Of a stretch of DNA of 64,000 nt, positions 1 to 10,321 are shown in pieces. The DNA is from Plumapathes pennacea. Its lineage: Eukaryota > Cnidaria > Anthozoa > Antipatharia > Myriopathidae. Under the pieces are notes generated by a model. It searched no databases. It was not told where the DNA came from and saw only the letters and a program-made list of their open reading frames with translations. Within the stretch, counting starts at the first letter, position 1; each line of letters begins with the position of its first letter. The position numbers and the translations under genes were made by a program. The stretch covers positions 1,042,001 to 1,106,000 of the forward strand of contig OZ038470.1 in NCBI GenBank assembly GCA_964036295.1, given 5' to 3'.

Positions 1-325
1 TAATATACCTAGGTAATATTGATATGATATACTTTCAAATAAAGTACAAGCTGTTTAATGATCAGTTTTCCTAACATTGCTTGGGGTGGGTTGGGAGAAT
101 ATTACTGACATACAGCCTTGGTCTTGGGACTTGAACCTTTCCCTCTTAAGCATGATCAACATGAATAATAATTCTTTCTTTCAACTCTCATGGCAGAGTG
201 CTTTTCCAGATTCATTTCTCGGGTGTTCTTTTGAATTTTCAGGTGATTCTGAGATGAAATGTGATATAATTTGTGCTTGAATGGCTGAAATAATTCTGTA
301 TCACGAGCTAGTACGGGTCAATCAC

Positions 326-1852
326 CTGCCAGCATGCTGACAACAGAGAGCAGAATTTTCTCCACAGACTGCACAGGGCTCCACCTCTCCGCACTGCTCT
401 CGTACCCCATGGGGTCGTCACCTGGGGCATGGAGGATGGAGATGCACACCCGGCCGTCAGGGTACACTGCAAAAATGTACAGGTGAATATTGATCTCCAA
501 ACTGAAAACAGTGGTCTATCGGGGAGTATTATGTGAAAAGTACTCTCTTCACATCAAAGAAAAAGCATCCTTCCAGACCCAGGCAGATCATGAGGCAAGG
601 GACGAAAAGCAGCAGAATGTATGTCAACGAGTGTGGAGAAAATGGTAGGTGATCTCTTCTGGTCAAACCATCAGATTCCCCCTGCCCTACTCAGAGATAT
701 GTTAAGGGCAGGTTGGGAGAATTTTCATAAAGTACATGACTTTAGTTAATACCGTGCTGCTTACCATTTGGGTGAAACATGTCACAGATGAAGCGCATCT
801 TAGGTGGACTGAGTGGATAGTCGGAGGGGAAAACAAGTCTAGTGGTAAAAACACCACCTTCAAAACATGTTCCTTCAGGGCCCCTGCAAGAGAGACATTA
901 CTTTGAAACATGCTGCTTTTCTAACAGGCTACAGAATGAAGTCTATCCTTCAAAGTAAAACCTAATGCCCACTTGCTGGCTTGCATGCTTGCAAAGATCA
1001 GGTTTTACTTTTGCTCCTGATTGTTTGAAAATGCTGCTAAACTTATTTGGACCAGTGGCATACAAAGCAATCACATGATTACATTTGACAGTCGTCCAGA
1101 AATGGCTCTAACTGGTAAATCCCAGTTGCTTACATGATCAGTGCTTCCCATTCAAAGAAGTTTTCCTCGCTCAGAGGGCCTAATACAAAATAAAAAAACA
1201 AAATAGACAACAGAAACATTAGCATGCCCCTTTCAAACAAATAATATTATTTAACTATCAGTATTAGGTGAAGACCTGCAAACAAGGATATCATAATGAA
1301 CTACTGTAAATGATGAATAAGTACTAAAAGTTAATACATGCATATCCAAGCAAAATCTATTTTCTAAATTACAGCATGATGTTTGAGTAAACTTAAAGTC
1401 CCACCTGCGACGATTCCGTCTGGTGGATTCAAAGTCAGCTCTGAAGAAAATGGCAAGACAATCACAAGTTACAAAAACAATTGTTGCAATATAATGGTGT
1501 ATACTTTATGTATTTATTATTTTGGTGCGGCGCGTCTAGTGGTGATACGAGAAAAGAAGATGTGTTACGTGATTTTTTTGTACAAGGATACAACGATAAA
1601 AACAGTTAACCCTATCCTTATGGAAAATACGTGACCGAGTATTCTATGCTTTGGCGAAAATTACTCTTAGAATACACAGTTAAAATATCTAGCCAGCTAG
1701 GCTACTTTTAATTGTGATCTAGAACCTTTACGAACAGCTTGCCTATCACACTCTCTGAAGACAAATCCAGGATATTAGGTCCGCATAACTATATAACGAA
1801 AGCACTCACGTTTATATTCGGCCATCAATCTCTTCAACGCTGCGCCGGCCAT
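326..1852 (-). CDS. UBE2G2: Ubiquitin-conjugating enzyme E2 G2, 3' end outside the window
   Basis: Five exons read on the minus strand: 1852-1810, 1440-1405, 1179-1134, 883-765 and 466-326. All junctions are GT-AG and the phases close. The product begins [20 protein letters not shown] and includes PLSPPKMRF and [20 protein letters not shown], closely matching animal UBE2G2. Cys89 (in GRVCISILH) is the thioester-forming catalytic cysteine. The acidic insertion after it ([17 protein letters not shown]) is typical of the G2/Cdc34-like E2s. UBE2G2 works in ER-associated degradation with E3s such as gp78 and HRD1 (family knowledge). The last exon, with the human-like ANVDA region, is not seen above position 1 and should lie just outside. 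The start codon is the usual MAG start and the first intron follows it at codon 15. Confidence 0.96.
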
Positions 1853-1916
1853 CTTGGATTTTGAGCCGGAAGCTGACCTGCCAGCGGTAGTGTTGAGGTC
1901 CTGGGAACGAAAATCC

Positions 1917-2233
1917 CAACCTCGTTCCCAGGGCCATCCGCGGGAAAAAGCTTGCCTGGGCCGGCCGCGCATGCACAGTGTCGTTGTCGCCTCGTTCTCC
2001 TGACGAGACCGAGCAGGGCGGGAACTTTGACGACTTCGCTGAAGGAACGTCCATCTTGGATGGAAGAGTGGGAGTTCGCTGTTGCTTCAAAAGATTTTCA
2101 AGGTTCCTCAAGTTCGGAATGATTTCCAGCAGAAAAGAAACCTCCAGTTTCCCAACGCCTCTGCTCTCCGGACTCCCCTCGGCGGGGACATCCACCTCGC
2201 TCGCAACTGAAGCGGCCCAAAGCCTCCGGCTCC
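1917..2233. promoter_or_regulatory. GC-rich 5' region of UBE2G2, possibly bidirectional
   Basis: This GC-rich stretch sits just upstream of the UBE2G2 start. It contains a 27-bp block at 1917-1943 (read on the minus strand as CCGCGGATGGCCCTGGGAAC followed by GAGGTTG) that recurs before LSM5, and a GCGCATGC core near 1967 resembling an NRF1 site. A possible first exon on the plus strand (2234-2260) starts on its other side, so it may act in both directions. The promoter role is inferred from position and composition only. Confidence 0.5.
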
Positions 2234-5200
2234 ATGCCTAAACGAAGCCCCCTTTTACAGGTAATTTAGTTTTAGGTTCTGTCGTTGTTGTTTGTCGTTT
2301 CTCCCCGTAACCAACTCGCCTTCTCAGGCCATGTGCGCGTTCAAGTTTCCTTCTCGTTTCACTTATGCAAAACGCATTTTTCATTTTGATCACACCTCGT
2401 GTTAAATATTTGTTTGGCCTTCGTTTCTCCCTTGTCACATGTCCCTTCGTTTCACACTTATGTTATTTCCTGCGTCTTTAGTTTTTCTATGTACTGGTCT
2501 AGCTTATTTCCCCATATATTTTGTTTCCTTTTGCCTTTCTTTCGCAAAGCTTTTTACATACTTCACTGGCTGTACAACTTCCCCTGTTTTATGGTGGCTT
2601 CGTAGCATTAGTTTGCATCATTTCGTTTTTCCCTTCGTACCTCAAATCTTTGATAAATATTTTTTCCCAGTTTTCTTGTTTTGTTGTTCTCCCAGTCACA
2701 TCGATTTTTATTTCTTCTGCTGTATTTTCACTTCTCCTTCCGTTGCTGGTATCTTTTACTCTGTTTCGCCTCCCGGTTTTCTATCTTATTCTCATCTATT
2801 TCTTTACCTATTGATTTAGGTATTTATGTTTTGTTGGTCATGCTTTATATTGCCTTACACTCTTTGTTGTTCTGTTGGTATCCATGTGTCTGTTGGTTGT
2901 GCACTCTATTGGGGTTTTTATGTCTTGTGTCCCTTATCCAGCCTGACACTGGGCAGGCAGTATCCTTGTGATTCACTGCCGTGGAAGTTCTAACTCCTTG
3001 AAATTAAAAATTGTGCGTTTTTTTTTTATAATTTTGTGATACAGTGCATTTCTTTTTTCTTTTTTTTTTTTTTTTCTGGTGATTGAAACTGTTTTCCAAT
3101 TCAGATGAGCAATTTGGTAAACTTGTTTATGTGTAGGTTCTAAGTATACTGTAGCACGATGTGTATAAAATAATAGTTTAAGGTAACCTAATTAGCATCT
3201 TTCTTTTCACTATCAATGTTGTTGTGCTTTATCATAGACACTGTTTTCTTACCTCATGTTTCCTGTTCTCCCTACTATAATCAGATGTTCTCCTGAGCCA
3301 GCTGCTGCAGAGTGTTCTAGGCTGACTTCCTGCAGACTGTTGCAGACATACTCTTCTGGGCTGACTCCTCCAGACTGTTGTGGACATCCCTCCAGCATGC
3401 TGTTCCAGGCTGTCTTATTATCATCCATTTTTCTCTTTCTAACTATCTGTTCTTCTTCTAAGTCCCCTCAAGTCCCTCGTCCCCTGTATGATCATTGTGT
3501 GCCTTCGATCAACCTGATGATGACCATCATTCAACTTTGCTGAAGGAGGAAGGGTGCAGATGAATGTTAGCAAAGGGATAGGCAGGAAGAGGTTTGAAAC
3601 AGGACTCTAAGGAGACCGTGGGCGCATTGTTTTCCCTCTGGTGAGTTGTAGGAGTTAGGTGGGAGAGTTAGGACTAGAATGGGGAGAATTGGCCAAAGCA
3701 GTGGTACGCATTTCAATCCTCAAAATGAGAAGAATGGGCAGGTGACTCGAGACTGGTCGGCTTACAGGCAACATAGACCTCAACGACATTGATGGCACCT
3801 CTGTTTGAGGGGTCTCTGCCGCCAAGTCGCATTTGCTTGTACTCCGGATGGAGGGTGCCATCCTCTACAAAGGACTACTTGCAGCTCCAGATCTCGTCGC
3901 CGAGGGGTGGTCCACCCATTTAACTTGTCGAGAGGGTTGTTATGCGTACCACTGCTTTGGCCAATTCTCCCCATTCTGGCCCTAACTTTCTCATCTTACT
4001 CCTACAACTCATCAGAGGGGAGGCAATGCACCCACGGCCCCCTCAGGGCCCTGTTTTGACTCTCTTCCTGTCTATCTCCTCGCTGATATTCATCTGCATT
4101 CTTCCTCCTTCAGTGGGGTTGGCTGTTGGTTGGAGGGTAGGTGGATAGGGACTGGATTGTACAGGTGATTTGGGAGGGATGGGATTTGAGGGGAGGGGTG
4201 GGAGAGGGGGCCTGGGATGACCGTGAACGTGGTTGTGCAACCGTCACCTCCCTTGGTGTACTTCCACCATCCCAGGCCCCCTCCCCCGAAAGGATGCCCC
4301 ATTCCTAACCCATAACCCATAACCATAACCCTAAGTAACCGTAACGCTGACCCTAACACTACTTGACCCTAACCATGGCGCCATAACCTAACCCAACACA
4401 CCCAATGATTAAAATTTATTTATTTTATTCTTTAATGTATGAATAAAGGAATAAAGAATAACAAGTAAAGAAATGAACAAAAGAATAAACGATAAAATAA
4501 ACAAAAGAAAAAATGAATAATTAAATAATGTATAAGTGAATGAATTGATTTATTCAAATCCAAATTTCAAATTACCATACACCCATAATTCCATTGGGCC
4601 AGTCAGAATTGATTTATTCATGCATGCATTTATTTAATTATTCATTTATTCATATAATGAATAAATTAATTGATTAAATATTCATATAATGAATAAATTA
4701 ATTTATTAAATAAATTGATTAATTATTCATATAATGAATAAATTAATTACTAAGTTAAATAAATTGAAGGAATGAATAAATAAGGGACAAGTTCCCAAAA
4801 GAGAGAATTTCTATTTAAACAGAGACGCTGTTGAAAGCTGTGTTGGCCTTGCCCTTCAGATGATGGTTGAAGTAAAGAAAGGAACTTGTGGAAGGAAGGT
4901 AAGTCTAAATTTCAAACTACTGTCACCCAAAATTCGCATCTTCAGTATGCTTTGGGGCCAGGCAGAATATTGGGCATGGCCCAAGGGTGAGAGGGGGGGG
5001 TGATACTCCCATATAGGTATGTGCCACCCCAAAGGGTATCATTTTCAGCATTTTAGTCTGAAATAGGGTATCAATTTTAACCTTTAGTCTGGAATAGGTT
5101 GGAGACTTGTTATTTGGTCTGAAATAGGGTCGAAAATTGCTAATTTTGGTCTGAAATAGGGCTGAAAATTGCATTTTTTGGTCTGAAATATGGTCAAAAA

Positions 5201-6690
5201 TTACAAATTATGGTCTGAAATAGGGTAAGGGTTTTCAGTCCCGGGCGGCACACCCCACCCAAAATTTTGAGGAGTACCCCCTCCCCCGCAATGAATAAAA
5301 AAGAAAAAATCAGGGGGGTTGAGTTGTGAACTAAGTCACTTTCAGAGTTGGTAGGCCTGTTTGCTGAGGACTGTAATGGATCTCTGATAGATTTGATAGA
5401 TTGTTAATGCACGCTGAGAAGGGTGGTACCCATGGGGCTCTTAAATTTCTGTTGAGGTCTTTGCATGTACCCCACATAGTTTGTTGAATACCAGTGTACC
5501 CATAAAATCCACTTGACTAGTCCATTATTTTATTCCACAGCCTTCAGAGTTTTTCAAGCAGTAATTTCCTGAGCACATGGCTGCAGTGACTTCCTACTTT
5601 CCTGGAGTTTTGTATCAGGTGGGTGATGTTAATCATGAAAATACCTTATGTGCCAAGTTTTGAAGTTGTACATAGTTTGTTATATACCAAGACGTACCTC
5701 GCAAAAATTCACTTGACTTAGTCTACTATGTTATTCCACAGACTTCAGAGTGTTTAAAACAGTTGTTTACTTGGCATAATTTATTTGACAAGGCTGCAGT
5801 GATGTCCTACTTTCCAGGAGTTTTGTATCAGGTGGGTGATATTTATAATTGAAACAAAAGTAACTACAAGATCACATCTGGTAGAAAAAATAAATAAATT
5901 GCTAATATTCAGTGATCAGTCCATGTCCCAAATCTCATTTTTGAAAGTTTAAGTGAGTTCTTCAGGTTTCTATTACTGGTAATGTATTTTGTTTTTGTAT
6001 TTTGTTTGTTGTTGTTGTTGTTGTTGTTGTTGAAAGGCAGATCCCAGGATTTGCACTGGGCTTTTGAGGTGGAATTAGGCTGGCTCACCTTCCAGTACAT
6101 CTTGGTAAAGAGCAAGTACAAGCTTGGGAGTGTGGACAAGTGCATATTTACTCCTCTGCATTCTACTAGCTGGGATTGTCATACTGTGCACTGTGATCAT
6201 GTTTCCAGGTAAATTAGACTTTGTTAGTTTTGCATAAACTGTACAGTTCAGTTAGTTATATATCATAGAGAAGCAACAAACAGACAGATTAAAAAAAACA
6301 TGAGAAAAAGTAATAAATTGTAAAAATAATTCAAAAAACAAGAGGGAGGCAATTGTTTGGTATTTTGCATATCATAACCATAGATGGTCATATATTTTGA
6401 TATTTGGTTGCAATGTATAATATTTATGCATAAACAACATAGCTAGTGTGAGTAATAATATTATGTACAAAAAGTTGTTTGAGGTACAGTAACCTAATAA
6501 GGAAAACTTTAGAAGTTAACTGTTAGTGTGAGAAAGTTTTTTACATTTGATGTTTGTGCCTTAATGCAATGTCCGTCATCCCCCTTTTAGGGAGCTTTGT
6601 GCAAGAATGGAAAGACAAAATGCATTTACACTGTCAGACAGCCACAAGACAAGAACTACTTCTGATCACCAACTCGAGCCAAGGCATTAA
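2234..6690 (+). CDS. Tentative small five-exon gene, not recognised
   Basis: A phase-consistent chain can be read: 2234-2260 (MPKRSPLLQ), 4860-4898 (MMVEVKKGTCGRK), 5742-5835, 6037-6208 and 6591-6690, ending at TAA and giving about 143 residues. Each internal piece has an AG before it and a GT after it. The 5742 piece needs the donor at 5836 rather than the better-looking one at 5832. The longest piece contains the residues WAFEVELGWLTFQYILVKSK. No family is recognised, there is no coding conservation to lean on, and the first two exons are very short. It could equally be a non-coding transcript or chance. An older copy of the third exon lies at 5541-5618 and has a stop in that frame. Confidence 0.25.
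3540..4113. mobile_element. Fold-back element with about 180-bp inverted arms
   Basis: The arm at 3540-3720 is repeated in reverse complement at about 3938-4113. Matching landmarks include the outer CTGAAGGAGGAAG, a central GAGTTGTAGGAGT, and the inner GGGGAGAATTGGCCAAAGCA. The arms differ at scattered positions, and about 217 bp separate them. No transposase reading frame is present, so this is a non-autonomous fold-back or long-TIR element. Its family is not known. Confidence 0.8.
4311..4395. repeat. Degenerate CCCTAA-rich stretch (telomere-like)
   Basis: Several CCCTAA or ACCCTAAC words occur within about 85 bp, spaced irregularly. They resemble interstitial telomere-type sequence (TTAGGG on the other strand) but are not a clean array. 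Confidence 0.45.
4400..4790. repeat. AT-rich ATGAATAAAT-type imperfect tandem repeat
   Basis: About 390 bp made almost only of variants of AATAAA, TTAATT and ATTCATATAATGAATAAATT. The last word recurs three times between 4650 and 4745 at a spacing of about 45-50 bp. It is simple or low-complexity DNA with no coding potential. Confidence 0.8.
4925..5290 (-). repeat. Dispersed element carrying a short internal tandem repeat, copy 1
   Basis: The core is a tandem run of units of about 30 bp around TTTGGTCTGAAATAGGGT (minus: CCCTATTTCAGACCAAA). On one side is GGCACACCCCACCC and on the other ACATACCTATATGGGAGTA (minus strand). A second copy lies in the opposite orientation at 11470-11812 with the same flanks and the same internal unit. 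The open frame across it is a by-product of the repeat. The element sits in the first large intron of the tentative gene. Confidence 0.8.
5533..5838. repeat. Tandem duplication, about 205-bp spacing
   Basis: Segments around 5533-5625 and 5734-5843 match: both have TTATTCCACAG, CTTCAGAGT, GCAGTGA, CCTACTTTCC, then GGAGTTTTGTATCAGGTGGG. The second copy is open in the frame used by the tentative gene, while the first has TAA in that frame. It looks like duplication of an exon with its flanking splice sites, followed by decay of one copy. Confidence 0.75.
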
Positions 6691-7478
6691 GCTGTATTGT
6701 CTTATGATGAAGAAGAAACCAATGAACAATGTGAAAAGACTGAAAACAATATTGCTTTCTTGTGTGGAGAATAATACAATCAATGTTTTTGCTCTTTATT
6801 GACCAAGATTGCTGCTGTTTAGTGAACTTGTATTTGACCACTTTTTCGGAAAGTGTACCAAATGCAAAGTCAATTTGAGCAATCACTTGATTACTTGTAT
6901 GGTCATTGGAAAACAGCTCTATGCTGATGATCATTTAGATGAATAATTCTTGTTGCTTTGCTTGACATTTTTAGAAAACTTTACATTTAGAGATTTTTTT
7001 AGATATAATTCAATTATCGACCTAAATTTTGTGAAATTAACAGCACTACTGCTGTATTGTATCTAAATTCCTGCAAATGTTGGCAATTTTCATGTATATA
7101 AAAAGAAGTCTTGTTCCAGGATGTAAAATATACAAAGATTAACTTATTATTATCATTTTATTATATACCAATGATGGTGAATAATAAATTAGTGAATGCA
7201 TGTGGCTGGTGATGGTGAATGATGCCATATTGTGATGCTAGTTTCTGTTTAACATTTCAAAAAACTTTTACTTTGAGAATATCGAGTGACATCCCCTTTC
7301 TGTTTGTTGGGCAGAAAATTCTAGACTTGAATCTCTCCCCCAAATCTATAGTAGTTTAAATATACTGATCCTGCACATTCATGCTCGTGTTTTTTACCGC
7401 TGATTGTTTGCGGCTGCAAAATGCGTTCGTCTGTTGCGGAATTATCCCTGGGAAAATCCACCGAAACTAAAATCACCA

Positions 7479-7561
7479 ACGCATGCGCAGACGTTTTGGC
7501 GCGGTGTTGACCAATCATTGGTCGGGAGCTTCTGCCGCGGATGGCCCTGGGAACGAGGTTG
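7479..7561 (+). promoter_or_regulatory. LSM5 proximal promoter with NRF1-like site and shared 27-bp block
   Basis: Positions 7479-7498 hold ACGCATGCGCAGACGTTTTG, a palindromic NRF1-like core. The same 20 bp occur before regucalcin at 10870-10889. Positions 7535-7561 hold a 27-bp block identical to one before UBE2G2 (1917-1943, minus strand). It ends 51 bp before the LSM5 start codon, against 64 bp for UBE2G2. Function is inferred from position. The block contains an ATG that opens a short upstream frame ending just after it. Confidence 0.55.
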
Positions 7562-7612
7562 CGAAAATCCTAAATCAGGCTTTACAAAGAGTACTTGTCA
7601 ACTTAAACAATC

Positions 7613-10008
7613 ATGGCGACAGAGTCTCAGCTTCTTCCACTCGGTAAGATCGTTTCTCCAAGACGCCTTAGATCGTTTTTTTGATTTCTTAGACAAATAA
7701 TAGGCCACTTAGTCTCGGAGCAATGACTGACAATTTGGCCAACTCAAAACAAGTAATGCATTACACGTGCTCTCAGTGACTTTGAAACGTATTCAGGTTC
7801 AACAGTTCGGGTGTCTGCTTTTGGGAGGTTAAACAGTTAAAACTGCAGAATGCCTTGCCATATCGAAGCTCTTTGCAGGTTGGCTAGGCAGTATGCAGTT
7901 AATATTCCGTATCATATTACTAAAAGTTTCTGCAATCTGATTGGCTTAGAGCAAGCAAGTTAATAATTAAATGTAAATTTGCACTGAGTGCAATTATTTA
8001 AAATCGGTAATTGCAATTAACTTTACAATATTAACCAATGATGTACATGTTTTCTGTACTTTTTCACGACTATTATCCGACAAACTTGAGCGCTATATTT
8101 TTTCTTCGCATCTATGTCTGTTAATAAGTTGCTTCAAGGCTGTAAAGGTCACTGTTACCTGTATTGCTATTCTATGTGTACATGTAGTTCACTCAGTTGT
8201 TTGTTGTAGAGTTGATTGACAAATGCATTGGTTCAAGGATCCACATTGTCATGAAGAATGACAAAGAAGTTGTTGGAGTATTGTTAGGCTTTGATGACTA
8301 TGTCAGTATCCTTTTATTAATGAATCTGGGATGGGGAAAAGCATAGTATACCAAACTTATTCAACTATATCTAGTGCGAAATCCTATCCTTCAGGTTGTG
8401 TAAAGCTTGATTAATCTAACCTGTTAACCCTTTCACACCCAAGTTCAAAATGCAGATTCTCCCAGCCTTTTAATAGGAAAATGTATGAGTGATGTAGTGA
8501 GAAGTGATAGTTTAATCAGCTATCATCTGAGCAAGGTATAAAAAAACCAAGTTCTCCTTACTATATGATGTATTTCTGGTGTAAATCAAAGTTGATCACT
8601 CTTAAGAGTGAAAGGGTTAACCTTTCAAGCTGCAGAGTTTTTATCAAAGACTAACTAAAAATGTTCCAGCTCAAAACTATAACGAAGAAGTTCTTTTTGT
8701 AAGGCATCTCATTTTTCATGCATAAACTAAAATATGACAAATACAGTTCAGACCCCACCCACATTTACAGTAACCTTACTATACTTTATGCTAGCAGTTT
8801 GCACCAGAGTTTCCTTGACTTGTGGCAGACATGGTGTTAGAGGATGTAACAGAGTTGTAAGTGTTCACTTTATTTTACTGCAAGAGGACAAATGACTGTA
8901 AATTGTGTTGAGCATTTCTCAGAGAGGAATGTTTCCTGTTATTATTACTTAGTGAAAACACCCCAGAAGGTCGACGGATAACAAAGTTGGATCAAATCCT
9001 TCTCAATGGGAACAACGTTACTATGGTAAGGTGGCTGCCTTTATTGAGGAAAGTCTCATAATATTAATTCATGCCACAATACTGTTCCTACCTCTGCATT
9101 TTTTTATGGTGCAATGTCACGAACATGTATATTTATTTTGACTTTCATTACTTTCAGCTCATTCCTGGTGGAGAGTATCCTTTTTTCAAACAGTTTCACT
9201 TAAATATCTAGACCCTAATCCTCCCAACCTGCCCTGAACAAAATGTTTCAGTGGTGTTAGGATAAATGATAGTCTGACCGGCTTAAACCCAAAGAAGAGA
9301 TCACCTAATTCTCCCAACCTGCCCTGAACAAAACATATGAGTAGTGTTAAGAGAATTGATAGTCTGACCAGCTTAAACCCAAAGAAGAGATCACCTAATT
9401 CTCCCAACTTTCCCTGAACAAAATACATGAGTAGTGTTGAGAGAATTAATAGTCTGACCAGTTTAAAGCCAAGCAAGAGATCACCTACATTCTTCCAGTC
9501 TACTCTGAACAAATATGTACATGTATACATGTATTAAAGGATAGATTTTGGTCTGATCACTCTTTAGGTGCATGCATTAGTCTTTGAAGATATATTTTAT
9601 TTATTTTATTTATTAATTAATTAGCTTCCAATAGTTGTTACAGAGTTACAAGAATTACAGACATCACGTTATATTAGAACTAACTGTTGTGTTAGAACTA
9701 CAGTAGAACTCCACTATCTTGAACTCCCAAGGGAAGGGTGAATTAGTTTGAAATATTGGGGGATCAATATAGTGGGGTTGCACCAAGAGAATTTTCTACC
9801 AAGTTCATTTCCGAGGGAAATCGGATTCTGTTCAAGATAGTGGGGAGTTCGAGATAACTGAGGTCGAGATAGTGGGGTTCTACTGTAGACAGGTGAAAAC
9901 ACCTATAGATTGAGTTATAAACACAATCCTTCCAAGCACTACACTAGCCGCTCATAAGGGTTATGGTTATTTTTCCTTAACTCCATACTCAGGGGCCCTG
10001 AAGTATAG
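7613..10008 (+). CDS. LSM5: U6 snRNA-associated Sm-like protein LSm5
   Basis: Six coding exons: 7613-7643, 8210-8305, 8829-8856, 8953-9025, 9158-9174 and 9993-10008, giving 86 residues (human is 91). The product starts MATESQLLPLELIDKCIGSR, continues through NDKEVVGVLLGFDDYVNMV and NTPEGRRITKLDQILLNGNN, and ends IPGGEGPEV. Sm1 and Sm2 motifs are both present. LSm5 is a subunit of the nuclear Lsm2-8 ring on the 3' end of U6 and U6atac snRNA and of the cytoplasmic Lsm1-7 decapping ring. Introns 2 and 5 start GTATCCTTT and end with TTCCTTGAC and TTCCTTAAC branch sites, the hallmarks of U12-type introns. The last two exons are only 17 and 16 bp. The frame past 9174 (FKQF...) is intron, and accepting it would lose the conserved GPEV end. 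Confidence 0.97.
8446..8620 (+). repeat. Dispersed repeat family B, copy in LSM5 intron 2
   Basis: It runs from GCAGATTCTCCCAGCCTTTT through TATCATCTGAGCAAG to TTGATCACTCTTAAGAGTGAAAGGGTTAA. Close relatives lie at about 29832-30013 (+), 35640-35710 (-, partial), 44420-44575 (+, diverged) and part of 13415-13480. There is no coding capacity. It is likely an old non-autonomous element. Confidence 0.75.
9228..9500 (+). repeat. Three-unit tandem of an 87-bp dispersed repeat (family E) in LSM5 intron 5
   Basis: The unit runs CTCCCAACCTGCCCTGAACA, then AGTGTTAAGAGAATTGATAG, then AAAGAAGAGATCACCTA, and is present about three times in a row. Single units occur at about 641-720 (-, UBE2G2 intron), 41952-42048 (-, CDKL1 intron) and, as a partial copy, 42650-42700 (+, CDKL1 intron). 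The long minus-strand frame here is a repeat artefact. Confidence 0.8.
9699..9887. mobile_element. Short TIR element (MITE) in LSM5 intron 5
   Basis: The ends are TACAGTAGAACTCCACTATC and the reverse complement of GATAGTGGGGTTCTACTGTA, giving terminal inverted repeats of about 20 bp starting with TA. It spans 189 bp with no coding capacity. The TA ends are compatible with a Tc1/mariner/pogo-type mover, which is an inference. Confidence 0.75.
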
Positions 10009-10321
10009 CTGCTGCCAGGAAATTTCAGCAAACAACAGTACAATATCTGTGTTTTTCTCAAGAAGTCCATAAAATACAGTGTTTGCTTTCTCTTCCATCT
10101 CCAAAAGTTGGTAAATTTTCCATTTAGACAATATTTAACTCATGTGACAGGATCTTAAATACAGATTGCTGTATTATCTGAAGCTCAGACAGCAAGAAAA
10201 ACTCAAACTTGTTACTGTACATCATAGTCATCAAAATGTGAGGATACATCTGCCATTTACTTCAACGTTTCTTCAGTGTGTTTCCAAAGGTCAAAGTAGA
10301 ACACAATAATATTCCTGTTTC

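Noticed and set aside
1812-2195. 127-codon minus-strand frame upstream of UBE2G2
   Set aside because: It overlaps the UBE2G2 start in another frame and is GC-rich leader sequence. It probably contains upstream ATGs, not a protein gene.
2399-2971. Several overlapping F/L/S-rich plus-strand frames
   Set aside because: They arise from pyrimidine-rich sequence, in more than one frame at once, without splice or codon support.
4923-5174. 83-codon minus-strand frame with FQTK repeats
   Set aside because: It is the inner tandem repeat of a dispersed element, and the related copy at 11470 breaks the frame.
9186-9530. 114-codon minus-strand open frame with repeated LGDLFFGFK peptides
   Set aside because: It is a tandem repeat of a dispersed 87-bp unit inside an LSM5 intron; the peptide periodicity follows the DNA repeat.
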